This document shows positions 1 to 10,000 of a DNA stretch of 64,000 bases, piece after piece. The position numbers and the translations under genes are program-made. Below the pieces are notes generated by a model. That model ran no database searches, was not told where the DNA came from, and saw only the letters and a program-made list of their open reading frames with translations. The DNA lies in the NCBI GenBank assembly GCA_001566295.1, contig KQ964249.1, positions 1,178,001 to 1,242,000 of the forward strand, given 5' to 3'. Within the stretch, counting starts at the first letter, position 1. Each line of letters opens with the position of its first letter. Origin of the DNA: Microdochium bolleyi (lineage: Eukaryota; Ascomycota; Sordariomycetes; Xylariales; Microdochiaceae).

Positions 1-722
1 CGCGAACGCCGCGATCCGCCGGGTCTCGGCCAGCGGCATGATGATCCCGCCCAGGGTGTTCTCGAGGCTGATGACGCGCGTCGGGCAGCTGTGCACGTCG
101 CCCTCGTCGAGGACCACGTGCTCCTCAATGTCCTCGAGCGTGAGGTACCGCCCGTTGCGCCGGGGCATGATGGGCACCGTCATCGCGCCCGTGAGGGACG
201 ACACCCCGCCGGCCTCGTAGGCCACGATGTGCGCCCGGTGGTCGCACAGCACGCTATAGGGCGGCTGGACCAGCAGGGCGCGCAGGGCGAGCTGGTTGCC
301 CATCGTGCCCGACAGCACGAACAGGCCGGCCTCCTTGCCCGTCAGGGCCGCGACGTGGGCCTCGAGGCTGGCCGTCGTGGTGTCCTCGCGCATCACGTCG
401 TCGAGCAGCGTCGCCGTGTGGATCGCCGCCAGCATCGCCGGGGTGGGCGTTGTCATTGTGTCACCTGGGGTTCATTCGCTGTCAGCTCCTTTTTGCCCAG
501 CTTCCTGCTTGGGACAGCTCGCGAAGTTTGCATTGCAGGCATGAAGGATGAGGTTTACGCACTTCGCAGGTCAAACGCCGCAGCGCCCTCGTGGCCGAGC
601 CATGTCGAGGCGGCGGCGGCGGCGGTTGTCTTGCTGTCGCCGTTGGTCCTGATGGCAGCATCGGTCGACGTGCCGTTGGTGGCCGCGGCAGATGCCGAGT
701 CGGCACTGATGTTTCTCGTCAT
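1..722 (-). CDS. L-threonine / L-allo-threonine aldolase (5' part; runs off the window)
   Basis: A PLP-dependent enzyme that cleaves threonine to glycine and acetaldehyde. Exons on the minus strand are 563-722 and <1-464, with a 98-bp intron (465-562, donor GTGCGT). Splicing completes a serine codon and gives the family N-terminal motif FDLRSDTMTTPT, where a conserved RSDT-x-T-x-PT precedes the catalytic core. Further on the sequence reads LSGTMGNQLA, CDHRAHI and ENTLGG, all typical of beta-eliminating-lyase/threonine aldolases. The PLP lysine lies beyond the window edge and cannot be checked. The ATG at 722 is the nearest in-frame methionine. It gives an Ala/Thr-rich leader of about 45 residues with no clear targeting signal. 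A more distal start in the same open frame is possible but would be low-complexity. Identification is firm; the exact start is less so. Confidence 0.88.
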
Positions 723-1979
723 GGCTTGCTGGGTGGGGGAGATGTGCTTGTTCTTGGTGCTCGTGGTGTTGGCTGTTATGCTATTCCAGAAGCCAGGCGT
801 GGTGGCGAAGAAGGAAGAAGCACCTCGTGAGCTGCTGTAGGGTCGTACTTGTGCTCCGTGGTGCAGAGGGTACCGCCGGGCCGAGTGTGCGGATAGCGGC
901 GGCGGAGCGTTGTGAATGGTGGTGGCCACGGCGGAGGGCCGATGTCGCCCGGCGGCCGGCGCGGTGCTGATCCGGCTGCAGGTGGTGATTGTGCACAGCG
1001 TCCGCGTCACAGTGCGGGGACACGGGGGAGGGCGTGGGGTTCGGAACCTCATGGCCTGCTGGTCCTCTTTCTATTCTCTCTTCTCGTCGAATCACTACTT
1101 CCCGTGGGGTGTGCCTGCCGTGTATTCTTCTGCCAGAGGGGGGAAAGTCGAGGGACTGCGGGCTCGCGAGAAAGAATCGAGAAACCCCCCGGGTTCTCCG
1201 CGTTCGGACCCACACCGAGTCCGGACGGGAAGGTCGGAGTTGCGATTAGGGGCGTTATCTTTGCAGCAACGCTCCGGTTCTTAGCTTGGGGGCACGGCAT
1301 TAGCCCATGCAACCACTTACGTTCTCATTACCCTAGAAATACCCCGGGATTACCCTAGAAATACCGTCCCATTACCCTAGAAATACTCCTCGATTACCCT
1401 AGAACTACTGCTCTATTACCCTAGAACTATAGCTTGATTACCCTAGAACGATTCCCTCGTGATTACCCCAAGGACCACGTGGGCCATGATGACGGAGGTT
1501 GTCTACCTTCTTGATACCAGTCCCCGAATCTCTACCGTGCTGTGCGAGCGTGGACTCGTGGCGTCAGCGCAACGTTTTCTGGAACGCCCCAGGTGGCATA
1601 CACCTGCTCTTAGTTGCAAATGGAATTGTTCCATGTTTGTACGTATCCGGGGATCCGTGCTTGGTGCAGCTTTCCGGCTGTAACTACGTGTATGCAGCCG
1701 GTTTCGAGAACACCCACGAACCCCTGACGTGCCTGAGAACGGCTAGGCCCAGTATGGACTAGCGCCAGGGCCGGCCATAACGTGTCCGAACCTGGCCGTG
1801 GTGCCGTGCACCTGGGTCTCATCCGCATCACCACCTAGTATCAATCACAGACGGGTCCAGGGGTTACAGTAGGACCACTGGATATCTGCGCCGAACTCGC
1901 CCAGAAGAACTCGTTGATCGCACCCAGGCAAGCCAGAGTCTCGTGCGGGCCAGCGATATCTTGGAGGCCAAATGTTGAG
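723..1979. promoter_or_regulatory. Intergenic region between threonine aldolase (-) and the GT17 gene (+)
   Basis: This 1.26-kb stretch separates two divergently transcribed genes and should hold both promoters. No open frame in it resembles a protein family. Its one clear structure is the 22-bp-period array at 1327-1469, about 0.6 kb from the aldolase start and 0.5 kb from the GT17 start. No convincing TATA box was seen. Confidence 0.6.
1327..1469. repeat. Array of 16-bp units at exact 22-bp spacing
   Basis: Six copies of a 16-bp unit, consensus ATTACCCTAGAAMTAC, begin at 1327, 1349, 1371, 1393, 1415 and 1437, exactly 22 bp apart. A degenerate seventh start (ATTACCCC) lies at 1462. The first three copies are identical and the later ones drift only in the last four or five bases. 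The 6-bp spacers (CCCGGG, CGTCCC, TCCTCG, TGCTCT, AGCTTG) are unrelated to one another. That is unlike an ordinary minisatellite, where the whole period is copied. The TACCCTAG core resembles telobox-type sites (ACCCTAA) bound by Myb-type telomere/general regulatory factors such as Tbf1; this resemblance is only suggestive. Confidence 0.95.
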
Positions 1980-3071
1980 ATGATTGTGCCACTTCGCCTG
2001 GATCGGCGACGGTCTCTCCGTCTCGTGGGCGCCCTCCTCTTCACAGTCCTGGTCCTCATGTGGCTGAACCCCAACTGGACGGACCGCTCGCTACATCAGG
2101 TTCAGCTCTTTGACCCCAAGATCAACTTGGCAGACCCAACTGCGCAGAGCCAGCTGTGCAAGGCTCACGGCTGGACACCATTCAAGAATGCCGCCCAGCG
2201 CAAGGTCTACGACCTGATCATGGTCAACACGGAGCTCGACTGGCTCGAGATCCGGCTCAGCTCCACCTACGACTACGTCGACTACTTTGTCATCGTCGAG
2301 TCCGCAAAGACCTTTACGAACCTTGACAAGCCGCTCGTCATCAAGGACAACATGGAGCGCTTCGCGCCTTACCACGACAAGATAATATACCACCAGCTCG
2401 AAATCCCCACTGGCTTCCACTCGGACCGCGAGAACCCGTCGTGGGCGTGGGAGGACCTCCAGCGCGACGCCATGTACAAGCAGGTCATCCCGCGGCTGAC
2501 CGGCGAGCGCGCGCCCAACCACGGTGACGTGCTCATCGTTGCCGACGTCGACGAGCTGATCCGCCCGCAGACCATGGTCGTGCTCCGGGCGTGCAATTTC
2601 CCCCGCCGGCTCACCCTCCGGAGCGACTTCTTCTACTACAGCTTCCAGTTCCGCCATGTCGGCCCGCAGTGGGCGCACCCAGAGGCCACGTACTACCAGG
2701 GATGGCGCACCATTACGCCCGTGAACCTGCGCAACTCGGACGGCGGGCTGCAGCCGCTCATCAGGCTGGAGAAGGGGACCCTGTGGAGCGCCGGGTGGCA
2801 CTGCTCGACGTGCTTCTCGACCATCACCGAGGTGCTGACCAAGCTCTCGTCGTTCTCGCACGTCGCGCTCAACGCGCAGGAGTACCGCAACCCGGCCAGG
2901 ATCGCGGACAGGGTACGGAGCGGGCTGGACTTGTGGGACCGGGAGACGGAGAAGTACGAGAGGATAGAGAATAATCAGGACCTGCCACCGATCCTGCTCG
3001 AGCAGCGGGAGAGGTTTAGATATCTGCTCGATAGAAATGGGCCGACGGCGGGCTTCACGGACTATCCGTGA
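1980..3071 (+). CDS. Glycosyltransferase family 17 protein (N-acetylglucosaminyltransferase-like), type II membrane protein
   Basis: A single-exon, 363-residue protein. A short basic cytoplasmic tail (residues 1-14, Arg-rich) is followed by one membrane anchor (about 15-29, LVGALLFTVLVLMW) and a lumenal domain, the classic Golgi type II layout. The lumenal part matches GT17, the family of mammalian beta-1,4-mannosyl-glycoprotein GlcNAc-transferase III. It has an early YDLIMVNTELDWLEIRL segment, a DYFVIVESAKTF segment, and a DxD metal/sugar-nucleotide motif at D189-V-D191. The open frame extends upstream only through a TTG, so the ATG at 1980, directly before the basic tail and anchor, is the start. 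Fungal GT17 members are common in filamentous ascomycetes; their acceptor is not established, so donor and acceptor specificity are left open. Confidence 0.85.
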   Translation: MIVPLRLDRRRSLRLVGALLFTVLVLMWLNPNWTDRSLHQVQLFDPKINLADPTAQSQLCKAHGWTPFKNAAQRKVYDLIMVNTELDWLEIRLSSTYDYVDYFVIVESAKTFTNLDKPLVIKDNMERFAPYHDKIIYHQLEIPTGFHSDRENPSWAWEDLQRDAMYKQVIPRLTGERAPNHGDVLIVADVDELIRPQTMVVLRACNFPRRLTLRSDFFYYSFQFRHVGPQWAHPEATYYQGWRTITPVNLRNSDGGLQPLIRLEKGTLWSAGWHCSTCFSTITEVLTKLSSFSHVALNAQEYRNPARIADRVRSGLDLWDRETEKYERIENNQDLPPILLEQRERFRYLLDRNGPTAGFTDYP

Positions 3072-3592
3072 TGGAAAAGTTGGTCACAGAGAGATTGAGC
3101 CAGTGTGCAATAGTATAGATATCAATAATTGCATACTTCATTTGAGTTGCATGCTCTGCTGTCATTTGAGCTTATGGCACATCAGTGCTTGACGACAAGA
3201 GTCTGGTACCATCTGAAGTCTGAGTCGGTCACTCCTGCCATGTGTTGCCTGGAGGTAGCTGGAGCTGTTTCACCACTCGAGTGCTCCTGCTTCTTTCAGA
3301 ATGTATTACTGGGCTGACTCCAAGGTGTTGCTCGCCTGAAGCTGTCACCTGTACACCAACTCCAAGCCCGTCCGAAACCACAGCAACGCCGAGACCTCTA
3401 GTGAAGACCCTACAGCACCCTGACACGACGCGCTCTCGACCTAGGAAAAATAAACAGCTGGATTCTCTGCTTCTCTTCTCTTGAACTGCGCGTCCCGGAC
3501 GACCGCAATTCATGCATCAAGTAATGCCCCTAGTCTCAGACACCTCCACCTACTGAACAGCTCCTGTTTCCCTTACCTCCCAAGAAGATATC
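3072..3592. other. Intergenic region (GT17 3' end / lectin promoter)
   Basis: About 520 bp between two genes on the same strand. It must contain the GT17 terminator and the lectin promoter. I see no coding potential and no repeat. An AATAAA-like stretch occurs near 3446-3453. No convincing TATA box was recognised near the lectin start. Confidence 0.5.
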
Positions 3593-4443
3593 ATGCTGCG
3601 GAACAATCAGCCCACCCGGCTTCTTTCAACCACCATGACGACCATGTTCATGCCCGTACTCCTTCTGCTCGTCCTCCTCTCCATGGCACCCTCGTCACGT
3701 CTTGTTGCAGCGCAGGGCGGTTTCATGACCAACTGCAGTTGGCAGGACGCCCAGTTCGACACACAGCTCGGCCTACTCGAGATGTACTGCAACAACGACG
3801 ACTGGGTGATTTTTGACTATGACTGGTCGACGTGAGTGCTTCTGGCCCATAGAACACAACATTTCTCCAAAGAAAAGACACGGTCGATTGCGATACGGAT
3901 GCTTGGAAAGGTGTTCCCAACGAATTTGATATCGTTGACATCATAGCTGACGGTCGCATTCGACACGAAATAGCCTGAACACCTCACTCTGCTTCGGTAA
4001 TAACGGCGGCGAGCTTATCCCACGTGAAGAGTACGTATTGTACTTGCCGTGCCGCCGTTCAAGCGCCCGTTCGAAGACTCGGTACCCATGCTGACCACAA
4101 TGAAGGGGAGGCTATTTCAAGTCCTGCGAGCTCTGCGACGTCGACAAGGGCATCACCAAGACCCAGTATCTCCTGACGTGCCACTGCTGGGGCACCGAAG
4201 GGCAGTTCAAGGAGACGACCATCGACCTGAGTAAGTCGGCTCCCAATTTTTCCGATGCTTGTCTTACACTGGCGCATGAAGCACGGTGATATCTGGGCTT
4301 GTATGGCTGCGATTAAAGTATGGGAATGTATGCTGACACCCACGGTGCGTGCAGACGAGACCATTTGGAACCACGACGGTACGCTCGGATGTTTCTCGCA
4401 GAGCGGCGAGAAGGCAGAAGAACGCCCAGAGCCTCGCTCCTGA
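3593..4443 (+). CDS. Secreted cyanovirin-N (CVNH) domain lectin-like protein
   Basis: Four exons: 3593-3831, 3974-4030, 4106-4230 and 4355-4443, encoding 169 residues. A hydrophobic leader (MPVLLLLVLLSMAPSS, then Ala-Ala) predicts secretion; starts at 3593, 3635 or 3644 would all keep it. The mature part is one CVNH domain: QGGFMTNCSWQ at the start of the first half, TLNTSLCFGNNGGELI, the second-half opening GGYFKSCE, then YLLTCHCW, and a closing DLNETIWNHDGTLGCF. The last matches the N-x-DGTL strand that ends CVNH domains. Family members bind high-mannose glycans; in fungi their biological role is mostly unknown. It has more cysteines than the two-disulfide cyanobacterial prototype, plus a short charged C-terminal tail. 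Exon joins rest on frame and motif continuity; intron 1 (142 bp) is the least certain. Confidence 0.75.
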
Positions 4444-4703
4444 TTTCTCTTCTGGTCAGAGAAACCATTCAAGCCTTCCGGATGCTTAGAGATACAAGGG
4501 GGCGAGCAGTAACGGGCATACCGGAGAGCCTCACATGTCGTTCACAGATGCGTACCTGGGAAGAGCCATGTTTTTTTTTTGGCATGTATGAATGCCATGA
4601 GGTCTACCACGAACGCACACAGAGTAAATTCAAATAGTCGAATCACCAGGAGAAAGGGAGCGTCTGACTTTGGAAGATGAATACAAAGAATATGTTGCCG
4701 AGC

Positions 4704-5864
4704 TCACAGCGACATACTACTGACACGACATACTCTTATGGGAAGCTGCTCATCGCCAATGCGAATGGAGACGAATTCTTTGGTCGCATGAGGATCTCTG
4801 CAGTCCCGCACAACCTGTGCATTCACTCGGGCATTTATGCGGACTTGATCTAAAGGACCTAGCAGCGCATCTCGAGTCTGAGTTGGAGTCCGCTCGCAGG
4901 CGAACACCTTGACGTCGAGAGTGGTAAGACCGCTTAGGCTAGCTAGCCGCTGGCACGCGGGATCCCAGTCCTCAAACGCGTGCGCCAGTACTGGCGTCGT
5001 TCGCACAGTGGCATCCCACTGCAGTGATATGCGGCGAATACGGTCAAGATAGTCACGGCTCGTCACCTGCCTCAGAAACCGGCGCAACGGCTTGAGGCTT
5101 ATGAATGTCATTGAGCTGTAAAGAATCTCGGCGGTCTCGTCGTGGAGCCTGCGACAAGTTAGCAGAAGCGCCACGGGAGATTGTAGTGAATCTTCGTCTG
5201 TTGATGCCTGCCCTAGCCTGTCCAGCCTTGCGCTGAGCAGGGCGGAGGATAAGGTATGCAGGGAAGAATCGTCATGGCGTGGCCCAGCGCCCGATCCGCC
5301 AGGCGAGGGATCCTGTGCGGCATCAGAGAGTGGCGAGAACGACCATGTCTGGGACGACAGCGGGAGGCTCTGCTTGGAGGGCCGCTCAGAAACCTTGGGT
5401 GTAGTATGAGGCGGAGCAGTGGCCGCAAGCACAGCAGCAGCAGCTTCCTCCGCCCGATGTCTCTCTCTCCGTCTGATCATGTGACGCTGGAGGTTACCAG
5501 CGCAGCGCTCGTGGCCATCCCGCCAGGGGCTCCGGGCCAGGTTCCGTGCCTCGGACGCGTGCCTGGACACCCACGTGGAGGAGGCCGGGAGCCGCGATGC
5601 GCGACAGGGCAGACGGATGAAGCCGTCGAAGCGGCCGCCTGCTTCGTGGTAGTGCACAATGTGCTGCGACGGGCTGCCCTCGTAGAGCAGCATGGTGAGG
5701 ATCTGGATGCGGATCTCGGAAGGGAGTAGCGTGAAGAACGGGGATTGGAGCTGGTCGTCGTACTGAGCTGGCGACGTAGTGGCATCCTTGCTGCTGCGAG
5801 GTCGGGCAGGCCGTGATGTTTTTGATGCACTTGGAGAGTACAAGTCTCTCGTGACAAAGGCCAT
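4704..5864 (-). CDS. DUF7730-like / F-box-like protein of unknown function
   Basis: A single-exon, 386-residue protein starting at the ATG at 5864. Residues about 43-60 (FFTLLPSEIRIQILTMLLY) have the LP-x-EIR-x-x-I pattern of F-box-like and DUF7730 proteins. The second half has the usual companion segment LLLTCRRLHDETAEILYSS, followed by a region typical of this large fungal family. The middle (about 120-220) is basic, then Ser/Pro-rich and probably disordered. Such proteins are abundant in filamentous ascomycetes and have no established role. The 3' end faces the lectin gene across 260 bp. The reading frame is intact and needs no intron. Confidence 0.7.
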   Translation of the reverse strand: MAFVTRDLYSPSASKTSRPARPRSSKDATTSPAQYDDQLQSPFFTLLPSEIRIQILTMLLYEGSPSQHIVHYHEAGGRFDGFIRLPCRASRLPASSTWVSRHASEARNLARSPWRDGHERCAGNLQRHMIRRRERHRAEEAAAAVLAATAPPHTTPKVSERPSKQSLPLSSQTWSFSPLSDAAQDPSPGGSGAGPRHDDSSLHTLSSALLSARLDRLGQASTDEDSLQSPVALLLTCRRLHDETAEILYSSMTFISLKPLRRFLRQVTSRDYLDRIRRISLQWDATVRTTPVLAHAFEDWDPACQRLASLSGLTTLDVKVFACERTPTQTRDALLGPLDQVRINARVNAQVVRDCRDPHATKEFVSIRIGDEQLPIRVCRVSSMSL

Positions 5865-7099
5865 GTTTGTAATATCAAACGAGGCTTTGAATTTGGGTCT
5901 CCCTCAAGTTGAGAGAGAGAACCCGGCGTGCACTTGCGTAGGACAAAATCGTGGGAAGCGGTAGTGCCTGCTTCATGGGCAAGAAGTCGTTGTCTTTGCT
6001 GAAGCCAGCTGGCACGCCGCCAGTGTTTGTTTGCTTGCTTCTGCTGTTGGGGTGACGGTGCTGCAAGACGAAACTCGCGGGGTGTCGAAGGCCAGTTTGG
6101 CGTGCCTCTGTGGATCAAAAGTCACGGATCTGCATCAGCGACCCGCTTCAAGAGTGGGAGCTGAAGCTCGAGCTGAGCCAAGGAACCAGGGCTTGTTCCC
6201 AAGGGATGCTGGCAGATCGCGCGAGGCCGGCCACGACAGAGTCGATGGGGAGTGGTAGATTTGCTGAGCACCAAGGACTTCTTGGTGCCGTTGAGACTGT
6301 TGGATGTTGGAAGGCCCACGGCAGCTGGTGGAGACGGCGGGGACGGTATCGACCCTCGAATGACGTCCACCACTGCTTGCCATTGGGGGAGGAGGGCCCT
6401 GTGATGCCCGCGACCGAACTGGATCATCAGTTCAAGTCGCTCTCCAGGCAGCCCAGGCAGCAAGTGGGCCTTGATCGCACAAGTGAGTCCATTCCGGGCC
6501 TGCTGTGATCGTGTCTGAAGCGAGGGGGCGGTGATGGCATGATGCAAGTGCCGGCAGGAAGCGAGAAGCGCGGGGCAGCTCCAGGCAGAATAGGGGGCCC
6601 GCCAGGGGTCTTCCTTGGGCGCCGAGGAGCGCTAACCAGGCACCACAGCAGGGGTCCGCACGTCAAGCGCGCAGGGCTGGCAGAGCAGACCCACGGCTCA
6701 GTCACCGCTGTGGCAGCACCGCCCGCGATGGGCTGTGAATCCGGGCCCGCCAGGGCTCTCGGGCACGTCTCCGCCAGGCAGAGCTGCAAGCAACCCCGTC
6801 TTTGGCTTTTCAGCTCTCGCCGCCGCGCTGCAGGCTAACGCCACACTAATCACATCTCGCGGCGCCGTTGGGCGGCTGCTCGAAGCCGAGACACGTTCCG
6901 GATGGAGGAAGGCATGGTCTGCGGGAAATGATATAAAGCAAACGCCGTCCTCTTCTACTGTTCCCCTCTCTGGTGTTGTCGTGACAGCCTCAGCCCTGAC
7001 TTATCAGCCTTCCCCCACACTTCCCCCGCCCCGGAATTGCCTCCGTGCTGTATTTACCTTGTCTCAATTATAACCCCATCCACACATACATACTGAACC
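5865..7099. promoter_or_regulatory. Divergent promoter region between the DUF7730-like gene (-) and the ankyrin gene (+)
   Basis: About 1.2 kb with no recognisable gene. Several frames stay open for 80-140 codons but show only Ala/Arg/Pro-rich low-complexity translations. A TATA-like element lies at 6932. The last 100 bp before the ankyrin gene are pyrimidine-rich, as is common in fungal 5' leaders. Confidence 0.5.
6932..6937 (+). promoter_or_regulatory. Possible TATA box of the ankyrin-repeat gene
   Basis: TATAAA in the context GATATAAAGC, about 165 bp upstream of the ATG at 7100. A pyrimidine-rich tract, plausible for transcript initiation, follows. Based on sequence alone. Confidence 0.35.
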
Positions 7100-10000
7100 A
7101 TGGCGTCCACGGAGCTGCCCAAGCTCCCAGCTGCTCATGATGAGCTGCCCAGCTACATTGCCAGCAATCCAGACAAGCCGCTGGCCGAGCTCATGGCTCC
7201 TTACAGGGACTTTGAGGCCCAGCTGCGAGAAGTGTACGCGCAGGACCGCACCAACCCGCTCCTGGAGGACCCGTACCTCAACGTGCTGCCGCTCTTCACG
7301 AAGAACACGCCCGACATCAAGACTCGTGCTCGCGACCTCAGTGCAGAGTCAGAGGAGGAGAAGGGCAGGTACATCATGGTAAGGACGCCTTACTTTCCAG
7401 CTGGTCCAAGGCCACATCATGCTGTGGACATGTATTGATCATACCGCAAAGGCCCTGCCCGAGGACAAGAGACGAGCTCACGGCTCGCCCGCCGTGGTGG
7501 AGAACCTGAAGGAGTTCCGGAACAACTTCAGCATCTTCTCCGAGTCGTCACTGGCCGACATGGACTGGGACAATGTCGTGGCTGCCGGCTCGTCCGTGGT
7601 CAACTGTATCTTGCCCGTGCCTGCCGAGTACAAAAAGTCCAAGCGAGCTCTGCGCCAGTACTACCACGAGAAGTTCTGCCCGGCCTCTGATGTCGACCTG
7701 TTCCTCTACGGCCTCAATGAGGAGCAGGCCCTCGAGAAGATCAAGGACATTGAGGCGCGCATCAAGGATGCGATCCTCTCCGAGACCACGGTCGTCCGCA
7801 CGAAGAATGCCATCACGATTTGTAGGTCGACCCTTCGGTGCCTCGAGTAGTCTCCACTACTTTCCAACTTACACCTCCACGCGTATAGGCAGTCAATATC
7901 CCACAAGGCATATCCAGGTAAATCATGGGATAGTTTATAAACGTCATTGTGCGGTGCCCGCTAACATTAGAACAGATTGTCCTCCGTGTATACAAATCTG
8001 TGAGTTGCTCGCATGAGGCTACGACTTGCTCACGATCAGCAGCTCTGAACCTTTCACTGACTACATACTTCTCAGATCTCTGAGATCTTGACGGGCTTCG
8101 ATATCGACTGCGCGTGCGCTGCTTACGATGGAAACCAGGTCTACTGCCTGCCTCGTGCGCTTGCCTCCTACATCACGCAGATCAATCCCATCGATCTGAG
8201 CCGCCGCAGTCCCTCTTACGAGAACAGACTGTCCAAGTACAGCCATCGCAACTTCGAGGTCTACTGGCCCGAACTCGACAGATCTCGCGTGGACCCTACC
8301 ATCTACGAACGCAGTTTCCAGCGGACATTGGGACTCGCCCGGCTGCTTGTTCTGGAACGACTACCGACCACCAATGCCCGAGAGCAGTATCAGAAAAAGC
8401 GCAGGGAAGAACGGGGTCGCCCAGAGCTCGGCATGCGTTTCCAGCATCGCCTCTTCGGGAACATCAAAGACAACCACGAAGACGAGGTTGCTGACTGGGT
8501 TGGTGTTGACGAGGTATCCAACTACCACACCTTCACTGTCCCCTACGGTGTCAAGTTCAACGCGAAAAAGATTGAGAAGCTCTGCTACACCAAGGATCTC
8601 CTGCTCAATGCCGAGTGGAATCAGCAAAAGGACCGCACAGTCTACCTCCATCGCCATCCAGCCTTCTTCGGCCGCGTTATTGATGTCATCGAAGATTGCT
8701 GCGGCACTTGCCCGGCCCCAGTCACTGCTGAGGAGAAGGAGATCGCCGAGAAAGAGAGCGAAATCTACGTCACTGGCAAGGTCAACTTCCGCATTGACGA
8801 CCCCGGCCGCCAGCAGATTGGGTCTTTCAACCCTCTCACAGAGGATGACTGGACTGAGATGGCCTATGTTGGCAACACAGCCCGCCTTTGTCAAGCCATT
8901 GTGGACGGCGACCTCGAACACGTCGAGGACTGGCTGGCACAAGAGGGTGCGGACCCCAACACACGAGACTACACGGGTCGTACTCCACTGCACCTGGCTG
9001 TCACCAGCTCGACTACCGAAATCGTCAAATGTCTTGTCGATCATGGAGCCCGGCTGGTCGCTCGGCTTGCGGATGGCCAGACGGCTCTGCATCTTGCAGC
9101 CGCCCGAGGAAATGCGGACATGGTCAAAATCCTTCTGGAGAAGAGCAACGCAAATGAAGAGGAGGAGGAAGACAAGCTGGATCAGCGACGCAAGGCCCGT
9201 GAGGCTGCCGGCGAGCCTGAGGAGGTCTCCGACGTCACCAAAGATGTGGAAACGGATCCTGAGGACGGAGACGAAGCCGACGAGGAAGCCGAGGAAGAAG
9301 GCTCCGACGGAGAACTGATTGGCGAGGACGATATCTCCGATGATGGAGTCAAGTCTGCCGTCACAGGCTCTTTCGTCAAGCTCGGCAAGGATGACGATGC
9401 CTCGAAGAAGGACGATGCTGCCCGCCTTGACGACGATCTCAACGATCCTGACTTCTACAAGATCGACGCCGTTGCGTGGGATTCGAAATGCAGTCCTCTT
9501 CATCTTGCTATCCTTGGCGGACACTGCGAAGTTGTCAAGGTGCTTTGCCAGGAGTTTGGAGCCGACGTCTTATTGCCCATTAAGATGGGCGACGGCTCAT
9601 ACAGCAACCCGCACAACGCGATCCTCACGCTTGTTCTAGCGTTGGCTCTGCCCGTCGACAGAGCCGTTGAGATGACCACTACCTTGTTGTCTTTGGGTGC
9701 CACTTCCAGCCAGGCAGATGCGAATGGTGTAACAGCCTTCCATCGCTTCGTCAAGACTGGGGGTCCTGCCTTGGTAGATGTCCTGTACGAGAACGACGCC
9801 GCTGGACTCAAGACAGCAGTCCAGCACATCGCGATGTCTGGAAGCAGCGTAGGTCAACATAATCCGGGGTTTCGCGGGATGAGACTGACATTTGTGTTGT
9901 GATAAGTGGAATCCAAAGGCAACTGCACCTTTGAACAGCGCCATTGCGAAGGGCAACGCTGTGTTAGTTCTCAAGCTTCTCGAGGCTGGCGCGAAGCCGG

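Noticed and set aside
7379..7400. 22-bp intron (GT...AG) in the ankyrin gene, which would add about 17 codons before ALPEDK
   Set aside because: Too short for a spliceosomal intron. The alternative AG at 7451 gives a 73-bp intron, keeps frame and joins conserved sequence directly.
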